The notes: generated from the letters alone by a model not told the origin. Numbered from the stretch's first letter, positions 27,944 to 37,769 are shown. The stretch is 64,000 bases of DNA from Salinicola endophyticus (GCF_040536835.1 NZ_CP159578.1:3286001-3350000); one strand, 5' to 3'. Made by a program: numbers and translations.

Positions 27944-29140
27944 TCAGAACTTGGCGGCTTCCGGCGGCGCCACCGCGGGGCGGTGCTCGCTCTCCAACGA
28001 CTTCACCATCGATTCCAGATGGCTGGCATTGATATCGGCAGGCGATTGGGCACCGATCAGCGTCATGGTCACGCGCAGGTCCGCCGCGATCAGTTCCAGC
28101 AGATGCGAGACGCCGCGCTCGCCGGCCGCTGCCAGCGCATAGGCGTAGGCGCGGCCGAGCAGCACGCCCTTCGCCCCCAGCGCCAGCATCCTGACCACAT
28201 CCAGCCCGGAGCGCACGCCGGAGTCCGCCAGCACCGTCAGCTCGTCGCCCACGGCCTCGGCGATATGCGGCAACGCCCGCGCGGTGGGGATGGCGCCATC
28301 GAGCTGCCGCCCGCCGTGGTTGGAGACGATGATGCCATCGGCGCCCATGCGCACCGCATCACGAGCGTCCTCCTTGTCCAGCAGCCCCTTGATGATCAGG
28401 TTGCCCTTCCAGCTCTCGCGGATCCACTCCAGCTCGCTCCAGCTGATGGAGGGATCGAAGTTCTTGGCCAGAAACCCCATGTAATCGTCCATGCTCATCT
28501 GGCGTCCGGTATACGCCTCGATGTTGCCGAACGATAATGGCTTGCCCTTGAGCGCGACGTCGAACGCCCACCAGGGGTGGGTCAGCGCCTGAGTCACCTG
28601 GCGCAGCTTGGCATGCGGCCCGGACATGCCGGAGTGGCGGTCGCGATAACGCGACCCCGGCAGCGGCATGTCGACGGTGAAGACCAGCGTCTTCATGCCT
28701 GCCGCCCAGGCGCGCTCCAGCGCGTTCTGCATGAAGCCGCGGTCCTTGAGCACATAGAGCTGCGACCACAGCTCGCCACTGGCGCCCGCGGCCACCTCCT
28801 CGATGGAGCAGACCGACACCGTCGACAGCGTATAGGGGATACCGGCCTTCTCGGCGGCCCTGGCGGCCTGCACCTCACCACGCCGCGCGTACATGCCGGT
28901 CGCCCCGACCGGCGCCAGCGCCACCGGCAGCTTCCAGCGGCTGCCGAGCACCTCGGTCTCGAGCAACGGATCACCGCCACCCTGGAGCACCCGCTGGCGC
29001 AGTGGAATGGCCTGCAGCGCCTCGACGTTGCCGCGCAACGTGCTTTCGGTCACCGCCCCGCCATCGAGATAATCGAACAGAAAGCGAGGAATACGCCGCT
29101 TGGCAGCTCGGCGGTAATCGGTAGGGCCTGAGATGATCAT
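27944..29140 (-). CDS. lldD: L-lactate dehydrogenase (FMN, respiratory)
   Basis: A 398-residue FMN-dependent alpha-hydroxy acid dehydrogenase, close to E. coli LldD along its whole length ([51 protein letters not shown]). The catalytic His lies in [10 protein letters not shown]. It oxidises L-lactate to pyruvate and feeds electrons to quinone at the cytoplasmic membrane. No lactate permease or LldR regulator is adjacent, so it is an orphan copy here. Confidence 0.93.
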   Translation of the reverse strand: MIISGPTDYRRAAKRRIPRFLFDYLDGGAVTESTLRGNVEALQAIPLRQRVLQGGGDPLLETEVLGSRWKLPVALAPVGATGMYARRGEVQAARAAEKAGIPYTLSTVSVCSIEEVAAGASGELWSQLYVLKDRGFMQNALERAWAAGMKTLVFTVDMPLPGSRYRDRHSGMSGPHAKLRQVTQALTHPWWAFDVALKGKPLSFGNIEAYTGRQMSMDDYMGFLAKNFDPSISWSELEWIRESWKGNLIIKGLLDKEDARDAVRMGADGIIVSNHGGRQLDGAIPTARALPHIAEAVGDELTVLADSGVRSGLDVVRMLALGAKGVLLGRAYAYALAAAGERGVSHLLELIAADLRVTMTLIGAQSPADINASHLESMVKSLESEHRPAVAPPEAAKF

Positions 29141-29281
29141 GGAGTCGCCTTAATGCTCGCTTCGCAAGCGGTGAAAGGGAAAACACAAGCAGCGCCTAGC
29201 GTATCAACTCCCCTCGCCGAAAAGCGTTCCAGGGAATCAGGACTTTAGTCGTATACGCTGATCGCTATCGCAGCTCTCGTC

Positions 29282-30958
29282 TCACGCCGCCGGACCGAAG
29301 GTCTCGAAGGCGATGCGCCCGGCAGGCACCCCGCCCGCTTCCAGGCCGGCGCTGATGTCGGCGAGAAACCCGGCGGGCCCGCAGAGCAGATAGTGCGCAT
29401 CGTCCCCGGCGTCTAGTGCCAGTAGATCCTTGGCCGTCATGCGACCTTCGGCATCATAGTCCCTGCCACGGATATCGCTGGCCAGTGGCGCGCTATAAAA
29501 GACACGCCGCTCGGCCCGGTGGCCGGCCGAGCGTGCGCCGGCCTGAATTGCGGCATCGACCTCCGCCCAAAAGGCATGGGAGTCACCGTTGCGGGTGGCG
29601 TGCACGAACCAGACATCGCGCGCGGCGCCGCACGCGCCCTCAGCGACCGCCGCGTACAGCATCGCCAGCATCGGCGTGATGCCCACACCGGCACTGATCA
29701 GCACCAGCGGCCCCTGCCCAGCGGGCAGCACGAAGTCACCAGCGGGGGCGTGAGCAGTAAGGCAGTCGCCGACCGCGACTCGATCGTGCAGAAAGCGTGA
29801 CGCGATCCCATGCGCCTCGCGCTTGACGCTGATGCGGTAAGTCTCATCCCCTGGCGACCCCGAGAGCGAATAGCTGCGCCGAACCCGACCCGATTGCCCC
29901 GGCACACTGAGTTCGAGTGGCAGGTGCTGCCCGGCCCGGAACGGGGGCAGCGCGCCGCCGTCGGCGCTGGCCAGCCGAAAGGACGTGACCAGGTCGCTCT
30001 CCCGGCGCTTGTCGACCACTTCGAGTTGTAGCGCCGGCGTCTCTCGCTGCCAGCGCAGGTCCAGCGCTTCGGGGCGCTCGACCACTCGCTCGATGCTGAC
30101 CTCGACCCAGCGCTGGGCGCTCGGATCCTCGCTATGCGCCGGCTGCCACTCGATGCGGGCACGCCCGCTGATCTGCAGCAGGCCGCCGGTCTCGAAATCG
30201 ACGAACAGCAGGCCCACGCGCGGGTTCTGAATCAGGTTGCCGAGGGTGTTGAAGAAGTTGTTGCCCGGATAGTCCGGGAAGCGCAGCGTGCCAGCCCCGG
30301 TGACCTGGACGAACCCGGGCTCGCCGCCGCGGTGGGAGGCGTCGTAACCGCGCTTCGTACTCTGCTCCCTGCCTGAATCGTGGGCGGAATCGGTAGCGGC
30401 GGCAACGGAACCGCAAGCGGAGCCGATAAAGAAGGTGTCCGCGGCAGTGATTCGCGCGCGCTGGCCGGCATCCAGCCGCGACGAAACGATGGCAGCGGGC
30501 GCTGGCGCGGGCTCGACGCGATGCCACGCCCGCTCGCGGATATACTGCGGGCAGTTGCCGAAGCTCTGCTGCACCGCAACGACCAGACGCCCCTGGGCCG
30601 CGCGGACCACCCCGTTGAGCCGGTTGCGACGCCGCGTGGTCAGCTCGATCCCCAGCAGGCCGACCTCGGCGCCCTCCTCCAGCGCCGTCGCCAGTGGATC
30701 CCCGCGCCCCGGCGCTGCCGCCACGCTCAGCGTTCGTGCATTTGGCGTGTCGATGAAACCCGGCTCTCCCGCCAGCAGCGTGACCCAGGGCCGGCCCTGG
30801 GCATCGCCGGCGGCGAGGACAATGAACGGCAGCTCGGCAAAGAAGTCGCGATGCTGCTCAGGCATGTGATCGCGGATGAAGCGACCGGATGGCGCCACGC
30901 CGGCGCGGCGCTGCGCCTCGCGCTCGCCGGCGTGGAAGGGCGTCGTCTCGGGTGTCAT
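29282..30958 (-). CDS. PNPOx-like FMN domain fused to ferredoxin/flavodoxin reductase
   Basis: A 558-residue two-module flavoprotein. Residues about 40-300 are a PNPOx-like split barrel (LPFIVLAAGDAQGRPWVTLL; PGNNFFNTLGNLIQNPRVGLLFVDF). Residues about 310-410 are a FAD-binding FNR barrel (RRSYSLSGSP) and the rest an NAD-binding domain (LVLISAGVGITPMLAML; HYLLCGPAGF). There is no C-terminal 2Fe-2S domain, which related fusions often have. GGAGG six bases upstream fixes the ATG at 30958. It is 28 bp behind the GST gene in an operon divergent from a LysR gene. Its acceptor is unknown; a detoxification role is inferred from context. Confidence 0.85.
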   Translation of the reverse strand: MTPETTPFHAGEREAQRRAGVAPSGRFIRDHMPEQHRDFFAELPFIVLAAGDAQGRPWVTLLAGEPGFIDTPNARTLSVAAAPGRGDPLATALEEGAEVGLLGIELTTRRRNRLNGVVRAAQGRLVVAVQQSFGNCPQYIRERAWHRVEPAPAPAAIVSSRLDAGQRARITAADTFFIGSACGSVAAATDSAHDSGREQSTKRGYDASHRGGEPGFVQVTGAGTLRFPDYPGNNFFNTLGNLIQNPRVGLLFVDFETGGLLQISGRARIEWQPAHSEDPSAQRWVEVSIERVVERPEALDLRWQRETPALQLEVVDKRRESDLVTSFRLASADGGALPPFRAGQHLPLELSVPGQSGRVRRSYSLSGSPGDETYRISVKREAHGIASRFLHDRVAVGDCLTAHAPAGDFVLPAGQGPLVLISAGVGITPMLAMLYAAVAEGACGAARDVWFVHATRNGDSHAFWAEVDAAIQAGARSAGHRAERRVFYSAPLASDIRGRDYDAEGRMTAKDLLALDAGDDAHYLLCGPAGFLADISAGLEAGGVPAGRIAFETFGPAA

Positions 30959-30986
30959 GACCAACCTCCGTACGCAATTCTCCGGT

Positions 30987-31628
30987 TCAGGCCAACCGCG
31001 GCGAGGACGCCATGGCGACGAAACGCGGCAGTGCCTCGATGCGCCCCAGCCAAGCGCGCACCTGCGGATAAGGATCGAGACTCACACCGCCCTCCGGCGC
31101 ATGGGCGATGTAGCTGTAGCCGGCGATGTCGGCCAGCGTCGGATGATCGCTCGCCAGCCACGCGCGGCCATCGAGATGGGCGTTCATCATCTTGAGCAGG
31201 GTGTGCGAACTTGCCTTGGCGGCGTCATGGTCCAGCGGCGCGCCGAACACCGTGACCAGCCGCGCAGCGCAAGGGCCGTGGGCGATCTCGCCAGCGGCGA
31301 TGGAGAGCCAGCGCTGCACGCGGGCCTTCTCCAGCGGTTCGCTGCCGATCCAGCGGGCAGGATCACCGTAGCGTTCGACCAGATAGACGAGGATCGCATT
31401 GGAGTCCGCCAGGGTGAGGCCGTTGTCATCGATCGCCGGCACCTGCCCCAGCGAGCTGATCTTCAGATAGCCGGGCTCACGGTGGGCACCGTTGGCCATA
31501 TCGAGATCGATGGTCGTATAGGGCACTTCCAGCAGCGCCAGCATCAGTTCGACACGGTGGCAGTGGCCCGACTTGGGGTTGCGGTAGAGCTTGATGGGGA
31601 CGTCGCTAAGGGCGTTGGCATTCGACAT
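30987..31628 (-). CDS. Glutathione S-transferase family protein
   Basis: A 213-residue GST. The N-terminal thioredoxin fold reads PIKLYRNPKSGHCHRVELML, with the conserved cis-Pro in LGQVPAIDD and the glutathione-contacting ADSNAIL. The C-terminal all-helical domain contains HPTLADIAGYSYIAH. It forms an operon with the PNPOx-FNR gene (28-bp gap), divergent from the LysR gene at 31855, and probably conjugates or reduces an electrophile. Confidence 0.88.
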   Translation of the reverse strand: MSNANALSDVPIKLYRNPKSGHCHRVELMLALLEVPYTTIDLDMANGAHREPGYLKISSLGQVPAIDDNGLTLADSNAILVYLVERYGDPARWIGSEPLEKARVQRWLSIAAGEIAHGPCAARLVTVFGAPLDHDAAKASSHTLLKMMNAHLDGRAWLASDHPTLADIAGYSYIAHAPEGGVSLDPYPQVRAWLGRIEALPRFVAMASSPRLA

Positions 31629-31684
31629 GATCAGACTCCTTCAGTGTTGGCATGGATCGGCGTGGTAAGACTCATGGACGGCAC

Positions 31685-31705
31685 GACTCATGGACGTCAT
31701 GAGTC
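31685..31705. promoter_or_regulatory. Inverted repeat in the GST/LysR gap
   Basis: GACTCATG-N5-CATGAGTC, perfect 8-bp arms, between the divergent GST (start 31628) and LysR (start 31855) genes. An extra half-site GACTCATG lies 16 bp to the left (31669). It is a good candidate LysR operator. Confidence 0.55.
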
Positions 31706-31854
31706 AGTGACGGCCGCGCGGCGCGTCCTGATGACCACACTATTCGCCATCGTTTACTGAAAGAATGGACCTATCCTGAAAGGAACTGTTTTGGATTTTG
31801 AAATTCCAAGATGAATGCTGAAACGCCATCGACACCGGGAGCCCCGCCACCGTC

Positions 31855-32775
31855 ATGGATCGTCTACAGGCCCTGAGCGTTTTCGTCGCCGTCGCCGAGG
31901 CGGAAAGTTTCGCCCAGGGAGCACGCGCCAGCGGACTCAGCGCGCCCTCCGCGACCCGCGCCATCAATACCCTGGAAACCCATCTGGGCGCCCGCCTGTT
32001 CACCCGCTCGACCCGCCGTGTGCGCTTGACCGAGGCGGGTCGAGCCTACCTCGGAGAAGTCCGCGAGATCCTCGCCCAGTTGCAGGCTGCCGACGATGCC
32101 GCCTCGGGGGCAGCCAACACCCCGGTGGGCCGGCTGCGGATCACCTGCCCGCAGGAGTTCGGCCGCCTCCACGTCACCCCGCTGCTCACGGGTTTCCTCG
32201 ACCACTACCCGCAGGTCGAGGCGGAAGCGATGATGCTCGATCGCATCGTCAATCTGGTCGAGGAGGGCTTCGATATCGCCGTGCGCATCGGTCACCTGCC
32301 CGACTCCGAACTCACCGCCGTGCGCATCGGTCAGGTGCGTCGCGTCATCTGCGCCTCGCCGGACTATCTCGCCCGCTTGGGGCATCCGCGCACGCCGGAC
32401 GATCTCGCCCGACATCGCCTCGTCGCCCTGGCGGGCGGCGCCGCAGCGCGGGAGTGGCAGCTCGGCGCGAATGCCCCGCAGCGTGTCAGCGTGAACGCGC
32501 GACTCACGGTGAGCAGCGTGGCGGCTGCCATCGATGTCGCCAGGCAGGGCTGGGGGCTGTGCCGGGTACTCTCTTATCAAGTGGGGCCGGACCTCGACTC
32601 AGGGCAACTGGTGCGCGTGCTGCAAGACCATGAACCCGCTCCGCTGCCGGTGCATCTGGTCCACGTCGAGGGACGTCGGGCCGCGGCCAAGGTGCGTGCC
32701 TTTCTCGACTTCGCGGTGCCGCGACTACGGGCACTGCCGGTGCTTCGGGGCGAGGACGACACCGAGCGCGACTAG
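31855..32775 (+). CDS. LysR-family regulator of the GST operon
   Basis: A 306-residue LysR protein (MDRLQALSVFVAVAEAESFA; recognition region APSATRAINTLETHLGARLF) of the DmlR/AaeR-like group with a full effector domain. It is divergent from the GST/PNPOx-FNR operon, with an inverted repeat between them. Confidence 0.88.
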   Translation: MDRLQALSVFVAVAEAESFAQGARASGLSAPSATRAINTLETHLGARLFTRSTRRVRLTEAGRAYLGEVREILAQLQAADDAASGAANTPVGRLRITCPQEFGRLHVTPLLTGFLDHYPQVEAEAMMLDRIVNLVEEGFDIAVRIGHLPDSELTAVRIGQVRRVICASPDYLARLGHPRTPDDLARHRLVALAGGAAAREWQLGANAPQRVSVNARLTVSSVAAAIDVARQGWGLCRVLSYQVGPDLDSGQLVRVLQDHEPAPLPVHLVHVEGRRAAAKVRAFLDFAVPRLRALPVLRGEDDTERD

Positions 32776-32870
32776 CGAGGGCCTGGCCTGGTTGGCATCT
32801 GGAGGCCGTCTGGTGAGCGTCTGGAGACTGTATGGAGAGTCTCTGGTGAGCCTCTGGAGAGCAGGCCGAG

Positions 32871-34250
32871 TCACCGGCCCAGCCCGCTCATCAGCACATA
32901 CTTCACGTCGACGTACTCCTCGATACCGTAGTAGCTGCCCTCACGACCATAGCCGGACTGCTTGACGCCACCGAACGGAACCGACGCCGTCCCCACCGAA
33001 CCGCTGTTGAGGATGACCATCCCCGCCTCGAGCGCGCGGGACAGGCGGAACGCACGCCCCAGATCCCGCGTATAGCCATAGGCCACCAGGCCATACTCGG
33101 TGGCATTGGCGCGTGCGATGACCTCCTCTTCGGTCTCGAAGCGATAGATCGGAAATACTGGCCCGAATATCTCGGTCTGCGCCATCTCGGCACCGTCATC
33201 GAGGTGGGTGACGATAGTCGGCTCGTAGAACAGCCCACCCTCCGCATGCGCCTGGCCACCGAGCACGATACGAGCGCCATGCGCGCGAGCTGCATCCACG
33301 AGTGACGTCACCTTGTCGAAGCCGGCCCGGTTGATCATCGGCCCGACCGCAAAATCGTCGCGCATGCCATCGCCCACCGCCACACGCGAGACCCGCTCGG
33401 CGAGTCTCTCGACGAAGGCATCGTGAATCGACGCGTGCACATAGAAGCGATTGGGCGAGATGCAGACCTGGCCCGAGTTGCGCAACTTGGCACCCATCGC
33501 GCCCTCCACGGCGGCCTCGAGGTCGGCATCGCCGAAGACGATGAACGGGGCGTTACCCCCTAGTTCCAGTGTCATGCGGGTCAGCGTCTGCCCGCTGGCG
33601 CCAGCGAGTAGACGCCCTACCGCCGTCGATCCGGTGAACGAGAGCTTGCGGATGCGGGTGTCGCCGGTGAAGCATTCGCCGATCGCCTTCGGATCTCCGG
33701 TGACCATCTCGAACACGCCTTCCGGAATACCGACTTCCCGCGCCGTCTCCAGCAGCTTGTAAGCGGTCAGCGGCGTTTCCTCGGAGGGCTTGATGATCAT
33801 GGTGCAGCCCGCCGCCAGCGCGGTGGCGATCTTGCGCGTGATCATCATGAAGGGGAAATTCCAGGGCGTAATGGCCGCCGTCGGGCCCAGCGGCTCCTTG
33901 ACGACCGTGATGGCCGAATCCAGCGCATGGCGGGGGATGGTGTCACCGTAGACGCGCTTGGCTTCCTCCGCGTACCACTCGATGAAACCGAGCCCATAGT
34001 CGATCTCACCGTAGGCTTCGGCGAGACACTTTCCATTCTCCTTGACGATGAGCTCGGCGAAAGCCGCCTTGTCGTCGCGGATGCGTTCGAACCAGCGACG
34101 CAGCAGATCGCTGCGCTCCTTCGCCAGCTTGCGCGACCAGGCAGGAAAGGCGGCGCAGGTACGATCGATGGCAGCGTTCACTTCATTCAGCGACATGGCC
34201 GGCGCCTCGCCGACTTTTTGACCATTGGCAGGATTCAGGACGTCGATCAC
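32871..34250 (-). CDS. NAD(P)-dependent aldehyde dehydrogenase (succinate-semialdehyde type)
   Basis: A 459-residue aldehyde dehydrogenase of the GabD-like group. It has ITPWNFPFMMITRKIATALAAG, FTGSTAVG (cofactor), MTLELGGNAP (catalytic Glu) and NSGQVCISPNR (catalytic Cys). GAGGAG seven bases upstream points to a GTG start at 34250, which gives the usual IDVLNPANG N-terminus. It is divergent from an AraC regulator. The true substrate may be another semialdehyde, since no GABA aminotransferase is adjacent. Confidence 0.87.
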   Translation of the reverse strand: MIDVLNPANGQKVGEAPAMSLNEVNAAIDRTCAAFPAWSRKLAKERSDLLRRWFERIRDDKAAFAELIVKENGKCLAEAYGEIDYGLGFIEWYAEEAKRVYGDTIPRHALDSAITVVKEPLGPTAAITPWNFPFMMITRKIATALAAGCTMIIKPSEETPLTAYKLLETAREVGIPEGVFEMVTGDPKAIGECFTGDTRIRKLSFTGSTAVGRLLAGASGQTLTRMTLELGGNAPFIVFGDADLEAAVEGAMGAKLRNSGQVCISPNRFYVHASIHDAFVERLAERVSRVAVGDGMRDDFAVGPMINRAGFDKVTSLVDAARAHGARIVLGGQAHAEGGLFYEPTIVTHLDDGAEMAQTEIFGPVFPIYRFETEEEVIARANATEYGLVAYGYTRDLGRAFRLSRALEAGMVILNSGSVGTASVPFGGVKQSGYGREGSYYGIEEYVDVKYVLMSGLGR

Positions 34251-34479
34251 AGCAGCACTCCTCACAAGTCATTCGAGAACAACACAGCACTCGCGAAACG
34301 ACTTGCATGATAGAAATGCTCAGACCGGCCGACGATGGCTCAATGTCTCACATCATTGCCTAAATCTATGACCAGCTGCCATGTCTCCCGCCAGCTTCAT
34401 GCGGCCAGAATATGGCAGACTCTAGCGAGCGCCGCACCGCGCAGTGCGTCGTGACCGTCCGTTGAAAAAGGCTGCCATC

Positions 34480-35442
34480 ATGCTCCCAGCAAACCAGCGG
34501 CATCACCCCGAGTCGGACGCCCAACAGCAGGCAATCATCGCCCTGCTGGAAAGGTTCGCGCCCGATGAGGGCTACAACCTGACCACCCTGTCGGACGTGA
34601 GGTTCCTACGTTCGAACCGCCCGCTCGCGTCCACTCCGGTGCTCTACGACCCCGGTATCGTGATCGTCTGCCAGGGCCAGAAGCGCGGCTTCTTCGGCGG
34701 GCAGGTCTATCGCTACGACGCTCGGCACTATCTGGCGGTCTCCGTGCCGGTCCCCTTCACCATGGAAACCGACGCCAGCGAGCGAGAGCCGCTGCTGGCG
34801 ATCTACATGCATCTGGACTTCGAGCTCGCCGCCGAGGTGATGCTGCAGATAGACACGTTCGGCGATGTACCCACGACCACCCCACGCGGCATGATCTCCA
34901 CCCCCATGGAAGCGCATCTGCAAACCTCGGTGTGGCGTTTCCTGGATGCCATGAGCCGCCCGCTGGACGCTGCGATTCTTGGTCCGGCACTGGTGCGCGA
35001 GATCTATTTCCACGTTCTGACCGGGGCTCAAGGCCCCTCGATGCGGGCGGCACTGGCGATGCAGGGCCAGTTCGGCAAGGTGGCGCGGGCACTACGCTGC
35101 ATTCACGCCGCTTACCAGGAAGATCTCGATGTCGGCCAGCTCGCGCAGCGCGCCGGCATGAGCATCGCGACCTTTCATACCCACTTCAAGGCCGTGACCG
35201 GCACCTCTCCGATGCAATACCTGAAATCCACCCGCCTGCATCAGGCCCGGCTACTGATGGTGAGAAACGGCATGACCGCCGCCGCCGCGAGCGCTCGGGT
35301 CGGCTACGAAAGCCCCTCGCAATTCAGTCGCGAGTTCAAACGCTTGTTCGGCCGCACACCGGTCGCGGAAGTCAGGCGAATGAAGGCGGGATTCGCGATC
35401 CCGCCGGCACAGGCTGCGGCTACCTTCGTCTCTTCGCACTGA
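34480..35442 (+). CDS. AraC-family regulator
   Basis: A 320-residue protein with an AraC_N-type (PF06719) sensor domain (PVLYDPGIVIVCQGQKRGFFGG; RYDARHYLAVSVPVPF) and a C-terminal double helix-turn-helix (MSIATFHTHFKAVTGTSPMQYLK; VGYESPSQFSREFKRLFG). The ATG at 34480 has AAAAAGG upstream; the frame opens at a GTG at 34444. It is divergent from the aldehyde dehydrogenase gene and may activate it. Confidence 0.88.
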   Translation: MLPANQRHHPESDAQQQAIIALLERFAPDEGYNLTTLSDVRFLRSNRPLASTPVLYDPGIVIVCQGQKRGFFGGQVYRYDARHYLAVSVPVPFTMETDASEREPLLAIYMHLDFELAAEVMLQIDTFGDVPTTTPRGMISTPMEAHLQTSVWRFLDAMSRPLDAAILGPALVREIYFHVLTGAQGPSMRAALAMQGQFGKVARALRCIHAAYQEDLDVGQLAQRAGMSIATFHTHFKAVTGTSPMQYLKSTRLHQARLLMVRNGMTAAAASARVGYESPSQFSREFKRLFGRTPVAEVRRMKAGFAIPPAQAAATFVSSH

Positions 35443-35479
35443 GGCCACGCCAGCGCTACATGAGACGCTCAGAAACCCA

Positions 35480-36784
35480 TCAAACCAGACCCTCTGCGGC
35501 ACGCTTTTCCGTCTCAATCTCGGCGCAGGCCACGACCTGGTTCCTGCCCTCTCGCTTGCCCGCATAAAGCGCCTGATCCGCTCGCGCGATCACGCTCTGC
35601 AGCGATAGCTCATCGCCCCGCGCGACCGCGATACCGATGGTGATACTCAGCTGCAGCTCGCGCATCGCTTCCTCGAGGGGCAGCGCAGCCACCTTTCTCC
35701 GCAAGCGCTCGGCAACGATCACGGCCTGCTCGGCGTCGGTATCGGGCAACGCCACCACGAACTCTTCCCCCCCGAAACGACCGATCACATCGGTGGGGCG
35801 CAGCGCCTGCGTGCAAATCTCGGCGACCTGGGTCAGCACCCAATCGCCCTGACTGTGGCCACAGGTATCGTTGATACGCTTGAAGTGATCCACGTCGATC
35901 ATGAACAGACTGAATGGCGTCTGATCTTCGTGCGACACCTGTAACAGCGCCTCGGCCAACTTCATGAAATGACGCCGGCTGTTCAGGCCCGTCAGCGCAT
36001 CCCGTTCGGCAACCCGGCGCAACTGTTCTTCCAGCAACTCCCGGTGCGCGATCTCCTTGAGCAGTTGACGATTTTGATCACGCTCCTCATGCAGCAGAGC
36101 GAACTGTGTGCGCTGCAACTTCTCCAGTCTCAGCAAGGCACAGAACCCCACGCCGTTGGTCATGATCAGCAGCAGCGCGAGGCGTAGGAGCGCCCCCGGC
36201 GACGCCTCTGCAAACAGCGCAGCGGCAGCGAGAAATCCGATGCTCAAGTAGAGACTGGCAAACGCCACTACCGTCAGCAGATTGGGGATCAGGAGATAGA
36301 AGCCGATGGTGGCCACGATCACCGCCATGATCTGAGTGGAGAGGCTGTCCGGGCGCAAGGGAACGATCAGAATGATCCCCGTCGCGAGTACCCACAGCGG
36401 CAGGGCGTGCAGCCACATCCGATGAGAGCTATCACCTCGAATCACCATGATCAATGCCAGGAAAAGACAGATACCGACCACCACGGCACGCATGGCGATC
36501 AACAGATAGTACTCTCGGATCGGCCCTAGTATTTGGTAGTCGGCAATCGCGAACATGCCGAATATCAGCGCCGCTACCACTAATGAGATAGGGGCCTCGA
36601 AATGCATCCGAACCCCGTCCGACTGCCGATACAGTGACTCTCTATCGCCATCGCGGAACTGCCCCGTCAGCCAATGCAGGCCGTACTTATTATGTATTGA
36701 CGACAAATGCCTACTACCCCCGCTCAAGGTGCCGTGCAACCGCCACACCGGCCCGGAAGCCCTTCGGCGCCGCCTCTTCGGCAC
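35480..36784 (-). CDS. Membrane-bound diguanylate cyclase (GGDEF)
   Basis: A protein with about five to six N-terminal membrane helices (7TM/MASE-like), a coiled-coil linker (EERDQNRQLLKEIAHRELLEEQ) and a C-terminal GGDEF domain. The active site reads RFGGEEF, and DALTGLNSRRHF begins the domain, so it should make cyclic di-GMP. An RxxD inhibitory site is not obvious. The start is uncertain: the outermost codon is a GTG at 36784 giving an implausible Arg-rich N-terminus. A TTG at 36706 or the ATG at 36607 are alternatives, though WLTGQFRDGDRESLYRQ just before the first helix looks like genuine protein. Confidence 0.85.
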   Translation of the reverse strand: MPKRRRRRASGPVWRLHGTLSGGSRHLSSIHNKYGLHWLTGQFRDGDRESLYRQSDGVRMHFEAPISLVVAALIFGMFAIADYQILGPIREYYLLIAMRAVVVGICLFLALIMVIRGDSSHRMWLHALPLWVLATGIILIVPLRPDSLSTQIMAVIVATIGFYLLIPNLLTVVAFASLYLSIGFLAAAALFAEASPGALLRLALLLIMTNGVGFCALLRLEKLQRTQFALLHEERDQNRQLLKEIAHRELLEEQLRRVAERDALTGLNSRRHFMKLAEALLQVSHEDQTPFSLFMIDVDHFKRINDTCGHSQGDWVLTQVAEICTQALRPTDVIGRFGGEEFVVALPDTDAEQAVIVAERLRRKVAALPLEEAMRELQLSITIGIAVARGDELSLQSVIARADQALYAGKREGRNQVVACAEIETEKRAAEGLV

Positions 36785-37004
36785 CTGTGCCAGATGCTAT
36801 CTCCATTTCATTATGTAGTGAACTGTTATTATACGTAATGCGACATCTCGACGCTTTCAGTCATGGCAACTCCCTGTCGACGCACATGCTGTCTATCAGG
36901 TGCGCAAAGCCTGCGAGCGCATCGATAACAAGGCAGTCACTACCTGCCGCACTGCCTCGAATGACGCAATCGCACAGCCCCCGCGCCGACCGGCGACGAA
37001 GGGC
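36785..37004. other. Region without a credible gene
   Basis: This stretch between the cyclase and the LysR remnant has no credible gene on either strand. It contains AT-rich sequence near 36820-36850 that may carry the cyclase promoter. Confidence 0.4.
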
Positions 37005-37190
37005 TCAGGATCTTGGCTTCGACGGAGACTGGCATGTCGCGAACACCTCCACCGCCGTAGCGATAAAAACGTCGGTGCCGGGCGCCGGGGTATCGCCGCT
37101 GGCCAGTTCGAGCCCGAGCAGGCGCCGGCAGGGGGTCTCCAGCGCCAGCGCGCGCCAGCCCTGGCGCTGCCGGGGCAGATGCAGCGACGG
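37005..37190 (-). pseudogene. Remnant of a LysR regulator (C-terminal end only)
   Basis: The minus frame ends GWRALALETPCRRLLGLEL followed by ASGDTPAPGTDVFIATAVEVF and a stop at 37005. The pattern LxLExPxxRLLGL, then a Pro-containing loop and a final F-xx-TAxEVF helix, resembles the end of LysR effector domains. No winged helix lies upstream. It is fused back to back with the EamA remnant. The LysR assignment is tentative, since only about 50 residues remain. Confidence 0.45.
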
Positions 37191-37581
37191 CACCAGCGCG
37201 GCCACACTCTACGAGAAGCGCTTCGGCAGCCCGCTGCACCCGGTTACCGCCAATGCCATTCAGTACGCCACCGGGCTGGTCACCACGCTGCCGCTGGTGC
37301 TGCTGTTCGGCCAGTATCAGCTGGTCTGGTCCGTCGAGATGGTCGCCTCGCTGGGCTACCTGGTGGTGGGCAACTCGCTGATCGCGCTGACGCTGCTGCT
37401 GGCGATGATCCGCCGCGGCGCGGCGACGCAGGTCTCCGCACTGTTCTATCTGATTCCGCCGACGGCGGCACTACTGGCGTGGCTGCTGATCGACGAGCCG
37501 ATGCCCATGCTGGGCTGGGTCGGCATGGCCGTCGCGGCGCTGGGCGTTATCCTGGCGGGCCGTGGCCAGACCAACCGCTGA
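37189..37581 (+). pseudogene. Truncated EamA-family transporter (C-terminal half)
   Basis: From about 37189 the plus frame encodes SAATLYEKRFGSPLHPVTAN and then four to five helices ending WLLIDEPMPMLGWVGMAVAA and ALGVILAGRG, which is the second EamA repeat. In intact proteins the SAATLYEKR segment is preceded by a full first repeat. Here upstream codons in this frame are Arg/Ser-rich nonsense, so the first five helices are missing. It is almost certainly non-functional. Confidence 0.75.
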
Positions 37582-37613
37582 GCGGCGTGATTCCGAGCTG
37601 TGCATCTCGCCGC

Positions 37614-37769
37614 TCATGCCTCCGGCAACGCCTGGCGCCCGGCCCGACGGCAGCGCTCGGAGCAGTAGATGACGCTGTCCCAGTCGCGTGCCCACTTCTT
37701 GCGCCAGGTGAAAGGGCGCTGGCAAACCGGGCAGGTCTTGGTCGGCAGGTGAGGTTTGCGATGCGCCAT
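37614..37769 (-). CDS. DUF2256 small zinc-ribbon-like protein
   Basis: A 51-residue ORF below usual length cut-offs. It carries [20 protein letters not shown] followed by [10 protein letters not shown], the complete DUF2256 signature with two CxxC/CxxxC-type pairs for a metal. Start ATG at 37769, stop at 37614. DUF2256 genes are often found beside photolyase/cryptochrome-like genes, which is not the case here. Short direct repeats (37581-37602 and 37791-37812, 19 of 22 matching) flank it. Function unknown. Confidence 0.85.
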   Translation of the reverse strand: MAHRKPHLPTKTCPVCQRPFTWRKKWARDWDSVIYCSERCRRAGRQALPEA

